Origin: Alistipes sp.
GTDB taxonomy: Bacteria > Bacteroidota > Bacteroidia > Bacteroidales > Rikenellaceae
Reading direction: 5' to 3'
Assembly: GCA_017546725.1 (NCBI GenBank)
Contig: JAFYRX010000069.1
Location: forward strand, 1 to 33,620
Length of the DNA stretch: 33,620 nucleotides
Made by a program: the position numbers and the translations under genes. Each line of letters starts with the position of its first letter. The stretch's first letter is position 1. Below are positions 17,265-24,054 of this stretch, piece by piece. The notes beneath the pieces are model-generated. The model was not told the DNA's origin. It saw only the letters and a program-made list of their open reading frames with translations, and ran no database searches.

Positions 17265-18839
17265 CTACTTAAATGAGTCGGGCAAATCGTTCTCGTACAA
17301 TATCACATCGCCCGCAATCATCATCTGCGCCAATCGCTGCGATGCCTCGGCGAACGAGTCGGCTATGATGATGCGCTCCTCCGCAAAGTCGCGCTCCTTG
17401 AGTCCCTGCACTATGGCCTCTCGGTTTACCTTGTTTACGACAAAAGCCCAGTCAGCCGCCTCGGCTATGTGCTGGCCCAACGCACGGTTGTTGCGCTCCT
17501 GGCTCTCGCCCATCTCGACAAAGCCAGGTGTTACCACTATGCGACGACCACCGCCCTTGCGCTTGAAATCGCGCAATACTTCCAGAGCCATTTTTGCGCC
17601 TGCAGGGTTTGAGTTGTAAGCGTCGTCGATAATCGTAACGCCTCCAGCCGTATGCTTTATGCTCAAGCGATGTTCAATCTGCTCGATTTGGCGTATTGCT
17701 CGTTTCTGCATAGCCGAGGGCACCTTCAACTCGTCGGCTACGGCTATTGCGGCCAGTAGGTTGAGTATGTTGCCACGTCCCGCCAAGTGGGTTACATAGC
17801 CATCGTTCTTGTCGCCACGCACGTCTATGGCAAACGACGTCGATAGCGGTGCATAATTCACCTCCGTAGCGCGATAATCGGCTGAGGTGTTCTCCACCGA
17901 GTAACTTATAGTTCTGCAGTGGTGCTTGAGGTGCGCCTCTGCGATAGGCTGTGAGTCGATATTTATAACGCCCAAACCGTTTGCAGGAAGTGCGTCGATG
18001 AGTTCAAACTTCGTATTGAGTACCCCCTCGATTGAGCCGAAGGTCTCGAGATGCATCTCACCAACAGCCGTCACGATACCTATAGTAGGGTGTACCAAGT
18101 CGCAAATCTCCTTGATGTCGCCCCTCTGCTTGGCTCCCATCTCGACGATAAAGACCTGATGGTGGGGCTTTAGATGCTCTCTGACGGTGCGAATCACGCC
18201 CAACGTTGTGTTGAAGTTGCCAGGCGTCATCAGTACGTTGTACTTCTCGGAGAGTATGCGATAGAGGTAGTGCTTCGTTGAGGTCTTGCCAAAACTACCC
18301 GTAACGCCGATAATCTTAAGGTCGGGCATCGAGCGCAGGATGCGTTGCGCGTCATTGTAATACCAGCGCGAAATCATAGCCTCCAAAGGTTTGTTCAGCA
18401 GATTAGATGTAAGCATTACTACGGGCATAAACAACAGCACGAGTGCAGCCAAAGCGGTATATTGCGGTGCGAAGTATGCCATAGCGCCAATGACAGCCGC
18501 CGTAAAGAGTACGGCCGTAAGGAACAAGCGCTTCACACGCATCGTATAAACGATAGGCTTCTTGTATGTGGTGCGCAACTCCGCCCACGCGATAGCGGCC
18601 ATCATTGCAGATGCAAATCCGAGGAATATCTCTCGCGTTACAAAGGGTAGTGCACCCATAATGGCCAATACGGCAATCATCCCCGCACGCCAAAACTTGT
18701 ATCCGCCACGAAACCACCTTGCGTATCGCTCCTCACGATAGGAGTTGTGTTGGAACATATGCACGTCGAAGCGTACTACGGCAAACCATAGCGCAGTGTA
18801 ACAAATCCAAAATATGCAACTAAATAGTATCGTCATCAT
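17265..18839 (-). CDS. Membrane-anchored Mur ligase (MurF-like)
   Basis: This 524-residue protein has two parts. Residues about 1-165 hold four or more hydrophobic segments (TILFSCIFWICYTALWFAV; AGMIAVLAIMGALPF; LTAVLFTAAVIGAMAYF; YTALAALVLLFMPVVML) in place of the usual soluble MurF N-domain. Then comes a Mur ligase core: P-loop GVTGSFGKTSTK, EMGAKQRGDIKEICDLVHP, TAVGEMHLETFGS, the NLLAAIAVA helix and IDDAYNSNPAGAKMALEVL, which are all MurF-type. It ends in VILYENDLPDSFK rather than the KGSR motif of ordinary MurF. The start ATG follows directly on the TAG stop of the hydrolase gene (tagATG), suggesting translational coupling. It probably adds a D-Ala-D-Ala-like dipeptide or another group to a cell-wall precursor at the membrane. 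It could be the sole MurF or an accessory paralogue. Confidence 0.9.
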   Translation of the reverse strand: MMTILFSCIFWICYTALWFAVVRFDVHMFQHNSYREERYARWFRGGYKFWRAGMIAVLAIMGALPFVTREIFLGFASAMMAAIAWAELRTTYKKPIVYTMRVKRLFLTAVLFTAAVIGAMAYFAPQYTALAALVLLFMPVVMLTSNLLNKPLEAMISRWYYNDAQRILRSMPDLKIIGVTGSFGKTSTKHYLYRILSEKYNVLMTPGNFNTTLGVIRTVREHLKPHHQVFIVEMGAKQRGDIKEICDLVHPTIGIVTAVGEMHLETFGSIEGVLNTKFELIDALPANGLGVINIDSQPIAEAHLKHHCRTISYSVENTSADYRATEVNYAPLSTSFAIDVRGDKNDGYVTHLAGRGNILNLLAAIAVADELKVPSAMQKRAIRQIEQIEHRLSIKHTAGGVTIIDDAYNSNPAGAKMALEVLRDFKRKGGGRRIVVTPGFVEMGESQERNNRALGQHIAEAADWAFVVNKVNREAIVQGLKERDFAEERIIIADSFAEASQRLAQMMIAGDVILYENDLPDSFK

Positions 18840-19616
18840 CTACTCCTTTTTCATATCCTTTGCTAAAAAACTCTCCAACACCCTTACGAACAACGGCATA
18901 TTCTCTATGAAAGAGTAGTGTCCAGCACCCGCAACGGTCACCAAACCAGCATCGGGGATAAGTTTCTCCATACGCTTGGCGTCGGCCAAAGGTGTGGCGG
19001 TGTCGTTCTCGCCCCAAAAGAGCAGTGTCGAGGCCTTAATCTTGGGCATTAGGTGGCACAAGTCCTCGTTTACACACTTCGACAATATCGCGCGCATCAT
19101 AGGTGAGGCGTTGTTGTAATCGGCCGAGCCCGCCTTCGCACGTCGTTGCTCGATTATCTTTGTGGCTCGCTCCTTGCCGACGATGAGTGGCAACAATCGT
19201 TTCAAGAGTTTGAAGGTATAGACCTTGCGGTAGTAAGTAAAACTTCTTCGTGGCTTCACTCCAGCAGCATCCACCAAAATCACTTTGCGAGTAGCGTTGC
19301 GCGAGGCATATACTATCGAGACTCTGCCACCGAATGAGTGACCTATGAGTATCGGGTTGGTAATCCCCTCCTGCTCGGCAATAGCCTCTAGCGAACGGGT
19401 ATATTCCTCCACACCCCATACACTCTGCGGCTCTTCGCTCTTGCCGAAGCCTGCGAAATCTACCGTAAAGACCTGGAAATACTGCGTCAAATATGGTTTT
19501 AACTGATTGAAAATCTCACCATTGCATCCCCAGCCGTGTAGCAAAAACAAAGGTCGCCCTGCACCTTCGACGGTGTAGTGCAACCTTATGTCGGAATATG
19601 TAATTGTCTTGTCCAT
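18840..19616 (-). CDS. Alpha/beta-fold hydrolase
   Basis: This 258-residue protein has a full catalytic triad pattern: oxyanion segment LLHGWGCNGEIF, nucleophile elbow GHSFGG, acid Asp in FWGENDTATP and His in AGAGHYSF near the C-terminus. A cap rich in basic residues lies between (about residues 125-190). There is no signal peptide, so it is cytoplasmic. The family includes esterases, peptidases and C-C hydrolases, and sequence alone gives no substrate. Its stop codon abuts the start of the MurF-like gene, which suggests a role in the same cell-wall step. I chose ATG 19616 (MDKTITYSDIRLHY); the frame extends to a TTG at 19631, but that overlaps a TAAATTTG promoter-like box at 19629-19636. 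Confidence 0.9.
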   Translation of the reverse strand: MDKTITYSDIRLHYTVEGAGRPLFLLHGWGCNGEIFNQLKPYLTQYFQVFTVDFAGFGKSEEPQSVWGVEEYTRSLEAIAEQEGITNPILIGHSFGGRVSIVYASRNATRKVILVDAAGVKPRRSFTYYRKVYTFKLLKRLLPLIVGKERATKIIEQRRAKAGSADYNNASPMMRAILSKCVNEDLCHLMPKIKASTLLFWGENDTATPLADAKRMEKLIPDAGLVTVAGAGHYSFIENMPLFVRVLESFLAKDMKKE

Positions 19617-19628
19617 AGTTTCTCGATA

Positions 19629-19636
19629 CAAATTTA
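19629..19636 (-). promoter_or_regulatory. Possible -7 box before the hydrolase gene
   Basis: On the minus strand it reads TAAATTTG, 12 nt before ATG 19616. No -33 TTTG is seen at 19-21 nt. If unused, the gene would depend on read-through from the aromatic operon. Confidence 0.4.
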
Positions 19637-19706
19637 ACTTTTTTTCTTCAACTATAGCAAGATTGTCACCTTTTTATCTTTGGCTTAACCTACTTCTTTT
19701 ATTCAA

Positions 19707-20777
19707 TTACTTATTCATCACCTCGTTTTGGTGGTTGATACTCTCGACGTGGATAGCCTCGAGGACCGAATTTACAAACTCTTCGCTCAAGCCCATCGAG
19801 CGTGTCATATTGAGCATACGACGGCATACCTCGCCCCAACGGTTGGTCTGCAGGATGGCTACGTTTGAAGCCTTCTTGATGTGGCCAATCTTGTCGGCGG
19901 TCTTCATACGCTGGCTCAAGAGTTCAAACAACTCGGCGTCAATCTGGTCAATCTGCTGACGGCAGAGGTTCAACTCATCGTTAAACTCGGGGTCGTCGGC
20001 CGATTTGGTACGCCACATAATGTTGTCAATCATTGTGATGCAATCCTGCGGAACAACCTGCTGTGCCGAGTCGCTCCACGCCTTGTCGGGCGAATTGTGG
20101 CTCTCAATCATCATACCGTCGAAACAGAGGTCAGCGGCCTGCTGTGCAATGCCCTGCAACAATGGACGGCAACCGCAGATGTGCGACGGGTCGCAAATCA
20201 TCATCATCTCGGGGAAGCGTGCGCGCATCTCGAAAATCATATGCCACATAGGCGGGTTGCGGTATTTCGTGTGCCCAAAGTATGAGAATCCACGATGTAT
20301 CAAACCTATGTTCTCGCGCGGAATACCCTCGTTTATAAGGCGGTTAACGGCGCCAGCCCAAAGTCCGATATCGGGCGTCATAGGGTTCTTGACCAAGACG
20401 GTTACATCCTTGTTATCGCGCAGAGCCTCGGCTATCTCCTGGATGGCAAAGGGCGACACGGTAGTGCGCGCACCAATCCAAAGAATATCGATATTGTGCT
20501 TCAGCGCGAGTTGAACGTGCGAACGGTTGGCCACCTCGACTGCCAATGGGAGGCCGGTCTTCTCCTTAATCTCCTCCAGCCACCCCAATGCAGGCTCGCC
20601 AATACCCTCGAATGTGCCAGGGTTGGTGCGGGGCTTCCATACGCCTGCGCGTATTACGTCAACCTTGCCCGACTTCGCCAACTCAAGAGCCGTATTAACG
20701 GTCTGCTCGTAAGTCTCGGCAGCGCAAGGTCCTGCTATGATGAGGGGACGTTTCTCCCCAAGTACAAACTTTCCCAT
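19707..20777 (-). CDS. Bifunctional DAHP synthase (type I-beta) / chorismate mutase
   Basis: This 356-residue fusion has an N-terminal DAHP synthase barrel (about residues 1-255) and a C-terminal chorismate mutase helix bundle (about 268-350). Barrel landmarks are LIIAGPCAAE, IRAGVWKPRTNPGTFEGIG, GARTTVSPF, VKNPMTPD, IHRGFSYFG and CDPSHICGCR. The mutase begins NLCRQQIDQIDAELFELLSQRMKTADKIGHIK, with the Arg/Lys residues of the AroQ fold. It catalyses the first step of the shikimate pathway and chorismate to prephenate; the fused mutase supplies the mutase missing from the neighbouring PheA and TyrA. Related fusions in Prevotella and Porphyromonas are reported to be feedback-controlled by prephenate through the mutase domain. 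It is the last gene of the leader-controlled aromatic operon. Confidence 0.95.
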   Translation of the reverse strand: MGKFVLGEKRPLIIAGPCAAETYEQTVNTALELAKSGKVDVIRAGVWKPRTNPGTFEGIGEPALGWLEEIKEKTGLPLAVEVANRSHVQLALKHNIDILWIGARTTVSPFAIQEIAEALRDNKDVTVLVKNPMTPDIGLWAGAVNRLINEGIPRENIGLIHRGFSYFGHTKYRNPPMWHMIFEMRARFPEMMMICDPSHICGCRPLLQGIAQQAADLCFDGMMIESHNSPDKAWSDSAQQVVPQDCITMIDNIMWRTKSADDPEFNDELNLCRQQIDQIDAELFELLSQRMKTADKIGHIKKASNVAILQTNRWGEVCRRMLNMTRSMGLSEEFVNSVLEAIHVESINHQNEVMNK

Positions 20778-20798
20778 TTTACCTAAATTATTTTTTTA

Positions 20799-20868
20799 GA
20801 CCCTATGTGGCCTCTTGCCCTTTCGTCTTTTGCCATCGGGCAAGCCTAACCTATGGCCACTTGCGGTC
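20799..20868. repeat. Nested inverted repeat between tyrA and the DAHP synthase gene
   Basis: Inner arms CTTGCCC (20814-20820) and GGGCAAG (20838-20844) are perfect. The outer arms 20799-20812 and 20855-20868 match at about 11 of 14 positions. In the operon's direction it is followed by an A-run, not a T-run, so it is not a terminator there. It may be an RNA processing or stability element or a dispersed repeat. Confidence 0.6.
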
Positions 20869-21711
20869 TTATTTTAATATCTCTCTAATCTTGTTGGCTC
20901 TCTTCATAGCCTCAATCAAGCCCTCTCTGTCATCGCGTTCAATCATACGGCGCAGAATCTGCAACTGGTGTATATGCTCGCGCAATACATCCAAAACGTT
21001 GTATTTGTTGCCCAAAAATATCGGGGCCCACGTCTGCGGCAGACTCTTTGCCAGACGCACCGTACTCTCGAAACCTCCAGCGGCCAAATCGAAAATATGC
21101 TCCTCTTCGCGCTCCTTCTCCAACACAGTCAGAGCCAGGGCAAAAGATGTGATGTGCGATATGTGTGACACATAGGCGCAGTGTGTATCCTGTTCCTCGG
21201 CCGACATATAGCGTATCGGCATACCGAGACTTTGGTAGATGTGCTCAACCAACTGCAAAGCGTCACTGTCGGTCTGTCCCTTTTCGCATATTACCACCGT
21301 ACGCCCTTTGAAGGCGTTATGCTCGGCAGCCTCGGGACCGCTATTCTCGGTACCCCACATAGGGTGGGTAGCGACCAGGCGACCTCGGCGAGGATGCAGC
21401 ATAGTAATTTCACACAACTCCTGCTTGGTGGAGCCCATATCCATCACAATCTGCTTCTCGCTGATGCGGTTGAGTATCTTTGTCGCCATTATGGGTATCG
21501 TATCGACGGGCGTTGCCAAGACGATTAAATCGCTCTCGGCAATAGCCTCGTCAATAGTTACAATCCTCTCGACCAAACCCAACTCGAGCGCTTTCTGTGC
21601 GTTGCTCGGTGAGTGTTCGATACCCGTCACGACATCGCATAGTCCCTTCTCCTTGAGGCTCAATGCGAACGAACCACCTATAAGGCCAAGACCAATGACG
21701 GTTGCTTTCAT
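20869..21711 (-). CDS. tyrA: Prephenate dehydrogenase
   Basis: This 280-residue cytoplasmic enzyme oxidatively decarboxylates prephenate to 4-hydroxyphenylpyruvate for tyrosine. The N-terminal Rossmann motif VIGLGLIGGSFALSLKEKG binds NAD(P). The family blocks LIVLATPVDTIPIM, VMDMGSTKQELCE, FVATHPMWGTE-like (VATHPMWGTENSGPEAA) and a C-terminal helical dimerisation domain (HCAYVSHISHITSFAL...FESTVRLAKSLPQTWAPIF) are present. There is no fused chorismate mutase or ACT domain, so mutase activity must come from the next gene. It starts 13 nt after the aminotransferase stop, in the same operon. Confidence 0.95.
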   Translation of the reverse strand: MKATVIGLGLIGGSFALSLKEKGLCDVVTGIEHSPSNAQKALELGLVERIVTIDEAIAESDLIVLATPVDTIPIMATKILNRISEKQIVMDMGSTKQELCEITMLHPRRGRLVATHPMWGTENSGPEAAEHNAFKGRTVVICEKGQTDSDALQLVEHIYQSLGMPIRYMSAEEQDTHCAYVSHISHITSFALALTVLEKEREEEHIFDLAAGGFESTVRLAKSLPQTWAPIFLGNKYNVLDVLREHIHQLQILRRMIERDDREGLIEAMKRANKIREILK

Positions 21712-21724
21712 CTTTGTCGGATGG

Positions 21725-22903
21725 TTATTTTACAAAACGGCTCTTAACACGCTCGGCAGCCTCGGCCAAACGGTTGGCGGGCATACAGAGTGAGATGCGG
21801 ATATACTTGTTACCCTCGCTACCGAAGATACCGCCAGGAGTTACAAATACGTCGCACTCGTTCAATACCTTGTCCGAGAATGCGAAGCAGTCGCCGTCGA
21901 AATCCTCGGGCATAGCAGCCCATACAAACAGACCAGCCTGTCCCTTAACATAGTTACATCCAAGTGCATCGAGCAAAGCGTAGCCGTGTGCCTCGCGCTC
22001 GTAGTATGTAGCGTTCAACTCGTCATACCACTCGTTGCCCAAAGCCAAAGCCTCGGCAGCAGCAGCCTGTACGGGGAAGAACATACCTGAATCCATATTT
22101 GACTTGAAGCGCAAGATGTCGCTCAAGATGTCGGCACGACCTGCTACAACACCTACACGCCAGCCAGCCATAGAGTGACCCTTACTTGTAGAGTTCATCT
22201 CGATAGCCACGTCGCGTGCGCCCTCGATTGAGAGGATGCTCAACTGCAAGTTGTTACGAACGAAACTATAGGGGTTGTCGTGTACCAAAAGGATGTTGTG
22301 CTTTGCAGCAAAGGCAACCAACTTCTCGAACAACTCTACAGTGGGGTGTGTACCCGTAGGCATATTGGGGTAGTTGACAAACATCAACTTAACCTTGCTC
22401 AAATCCTCCTTCTCAATCTCCTCAAAGTTGGGGTAGAAACCGTTAGCGGCATTGAGGCGGTACTCCAAAACCTCACCACCAGCCAATGTAACGGCAGCGC
22501 GGTAAGTGGGGTAGCCAGGGTTGGGAACCAATACCTTGTCACCCTCGTCGAGGAATGCCATACAGATATGCATAATACCCTCCTTTGAACCGAGCAAAGG
22601 GAGAACCTCGCTCTTGGGGTCCAACTTCACGTTGTACCACTTCTCATACCAATCAGCATATGCCTGACGCAAGAGTTCGCTACCGTTGTAGGGCTGGTAG
22701 GCGTGAACGTCGGGGCGCTGTGCCTCCTTGCCCAAGCGGTCGATAACAGCCTGTGCGGGGGGCATATCGGGGCTACCGATACCGAGTGAGATGATGTCAC
22801 GACCAGCCTTGCGCAACTCGGCTATCTCGCGGTTCTTCTTTGAAAAGTAATACTCCTTGATGCAATCCATACGATGCGAGGGAGTGATTGTTACCTTTGT
22901 CAT
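21725..22903 (-). CDS. Aminotransferase of the aromatic operon
   Basis: This 392-residue fold-type I PLP enzyme shows ISLGIGSPDMPP, the PLP-binding LLGSKEGIMH, VPNPGYPTYRAAV, NYPNMPTGTHP (where most relatives have NPNNPTG), HDNPYSFV and the Schiff-base Lys241 in NSTSKGHSMAGWRVG. The C-terminal YIRISLCMP holds the substrate-carboxylate arginine. Because it lies between pheA and tyrA in one operon, the likely reaction is transamination of phenylpyruvate and 4-hydroxyphenylpyruvate to Phe and Tyr; this is context inference, since its fold group also includes aspartate and LL-diaminopimelate aminotransferases. It starts 54 nt after pheA ends. Confidence 0.92.
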   Translation of the reverse strand: MTKVTITPSHRMDCIKEYYFSKKNREIAELRKAGRDIISLGIGSPDMPPAQAVIDRLGKEAQRPDVHAYQPYNGSELLRQAYADWYEKWYNVKLDPKSEVLPLLGSKEGIMHICMAFLDEGDKVLVPNPGYPTYRAAVTLAGGEVLEYRLNAANGFYPNFEEIEKEDLSKVKLMFVNYPNMPTGTHPTVELFEKLVAFAAKHNILLVHDNPYSFVRNNLQLSILSIEGARDVAIEMNSTSKGHSMAGWRVGVVAGRADILSDILRFKSNMDSGMFFPVQAAAAEALALGNEWYDELNATYYEREAHGYALLDALGCNYVKGQAGLFVWAAMPEDFDGDCFAFSDKVLNECDVFVTPGGIFGSEGNKYIRISLCMPANRLAEAAERVKSRFVK

Positions 22904-22957
22904 AGTTTTGTAATGTTTTAATTGTTAATTATTTATATTGTTTTTTTTGTTCTCAAT

Positions 22958-23767
22958 CTATTTGCCGCTGCGGTAAACGCCATAAACGTGCATCTCGCTT
23001 GTGGCACTCTGCAGACGGTCGATGTTTCTGATGTAGTCGTCCAAGCACTTAAACTCCAAGTCGATGTGGAACAGGTAGTGCCACGGCTCGCTCGGTATGG
23101 GGTACGACTGCAACTTCGAGAGGTTGATATTCTGCAATTGGCTCAACGCCTTCAACAGAGAGCCCTCCTCGTGGGGTGTCTTGAAATACAACGACGCCTT
23201 GTTTGCATTGGGTGCAATGTCGTGGTCGTAGCGTTTGAGAACCATAAAACGAGTATAGTTGCTCTTTATTGTGTTGATTTCAGGTGCAATAATCTTCAAT
23301 CCGAACATCTCGGCCGCGAGTTCGCTGGCTATGGCTGCCGTGTGGCGCAACCCCTTCTCGGCTATATGGCGGGCACTCAATGCGGTATCTTCCGACTCGA
23401 TAAGTTTCCACGAAAAGTTATCGAGGTAGTCGATGCATTGCAACAGAGCCATCGAGTGTGACTCTACCTCGCGTATATCCTCCAACTCTACATCGGGCAA
23501 GACCATCAGGTTTTGCTTGATGGGCAGATAGACCTCGCCTGCAACCTGAAGATTTTCATCCTGCAGGATGCTGTAGTTGGGGATGATAGAGCCTGCTATC
23601 GAATTCTCGATAGCCATAAGGCCCATATCGGCCTCTCCACGCTTGACCATAGCGGCTACAGCGCGGAACGTATCGCACGGCGCTATCTCGATATTGCGAC
23701 CAAAATATTGTATGGCGGCAATGTGGTGGAAGCATCCTTCGTATCCTTGTATTGCAATCTTTTGCAT
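22958..23767 (-). CDS. pheA: Prephenate dehydratase with ACT domain
   Basis: This 269-residue monofunctional enzyme converts prephenate to phenylpyruvate. The catalytic domain (about residues 1-180) includes IAIQGYEGCFHHIAA, GLMAIENSIAGSI and the substrate motif NYTRFMVL. An ACT regulatory domain follows (about 190-265, EEGSLLKALSQLQNINLSKLQSYPI...WHYLFHIDLE); the ESRP of proteobacterial enzymes reads QSYP here, so the Phe-binding pocket is altered or divergent. There is no chorismate mutase domain; that activity is in the fusion at the operon end. It is the first structural gene, 11 nt after the T-run of an attenuator terminator and downstream of a Phe/Tyr-rich leader peptide, so expression should fall when charged tRNA-Phe and tRNA-Tyr are plentiful. 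Confidence 0.96.
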   Translation of the reverse strand: MQKIAIQGYEGCFHHIAAIQYFGRNIEIAPCDTFRAVAAMVKRGEADMGLMAIENSIAGSIIPNYSILQDENLQVAGEVYLPIKQNLMVLPDVELEDIREVESHSMALLQCIDYLDNFSWKLIESEDTALSARHIAEKGLRHTAAIASELAAEMFGLKIIAPEINTIKSNYTRFMVLKRYDHDIAPNANKASLYFKTPHEEGSLLKALSQLQNINLSKLQSYPIPSEPWHYLFHIDLEFKCLDDYIRNIDRLQSATSEMHVYGVYRSGK

Positions 23768-23778
23768 TCGTTAATGAT

Positions 23779-23815
23779 TAAAAAATCCTGACCTAGAATT
23801 ATCGAGGTCAGGATT
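23779..23815 (-). terminator. Attenuator terminator of the aromatic operon
   Basis: A perfect 11-bp stem (arms 23805-23815 and 23784-23794, loop of 10 nt) is followed on the minus strand by a six-T run that overlaps the last two stem positions. It ends 11 nt before the pheA ATG and after the promoter, so transcripts must read through it to express pheA. Its 5' arm can pair instead with the leader segment at 23858-23866. Confidence 0.92.
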
Positions 23816-23845
23816 AATATTACTATCTATGAAAGCATCTTCATT

Positions 23846-23911
23846 TTAGCATACGATATCCTGACCGTTCGCACGGAAGTAATAAAATCGCTTATAAAAG
23901 AAGAAACCCAT
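23846..23911 (-). CDS. Phe/Tyr-rich leader peptide of the aromatic operon
   Basis: This is a 21-codon reading frame, ATG at 23911 to TAA ending at 23846. Residues 3-12 are FFFYKRFYYF, so eight of ten are Phe or Tyr, encoded by both TTC/TTT and TAT/TAC codons. After the Phe/Tyr block the codons GGT CAG GAT (residues 16-18) form a 9-nt segment identical to part of the 3' terminator arm and complementary to the 5' arm. A stalled ribosome at low Phe or Tyr would leave this segment free to form an antiterminator; a ribosome reaching the stop would mask it and let the terminator form. This is the logic of enterobacterial pheL and trpL. The frame happens to stay open upstream for about 40 codons but contains no ATG, GTG or TTG. 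Confidence 0.9.
   Translation of the reverse strand: MGFFFYKRFYYFRANGQDIVC
23858..23866 (-). promoter_or_regulatory. Antiterminator segment within the leader
   Basis: On the minus strand GGTCAGGAT is the exact complement of ATCCTGACC in the 5' terminator arm. A 5-bp mini-hairpin (23829-23844) in the spacer may bring the two together. The competing structures are 9 bp (antiterminator) and 11 bp (terminator). Confidence 0.82.
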
Positions 23912-23979
23912 ATCGTCAATATCTTTGTTATTTAACTCTTTATTGTTATGCAGTGCGAAATCAGCCCCGAATAGCGATA

Positions 23980-24010
23980 CAAATATATCGTAATTAGATG
24001 ATATATCAAA
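23980..24010 (-). promoter_or_regulatory. Promoter of the aromatic operon
   Basis: On the minus strand TTTG (24010-24007), a 19-nt spacer and TATATTTG (23987-23980) match the Bacteroidetes consensus fully. The predicted start is near 23973, giving about 60 nt before the leader ATG. Confidence 0.85.
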
Positions 24011-24015
24011 ATCAA

Positions 24016-24044
24016 AAGTAAACTATTTTTGGATAAATTTACTT
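24016..24044 (-). terminator. Weak AT-rich hairpin after the nitroreductase gene
   Basis: Arms AAGTAAA and TTTACTT (24038-24044 with 24016-24022) are followed by TTTTGATTTTG. It could terminate the nitroreductase transcript just before the aromatic-operon promoter. Confidence 0.4.
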
Positions 24045-24054
24045 GGCGCAGGAT

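Noticed and set aside
20799-20868. Terminator inside the aromatic operon
   Set aside because: In the sense direction the hairpin is followed by A, not T, and a same-pathway gene follows.
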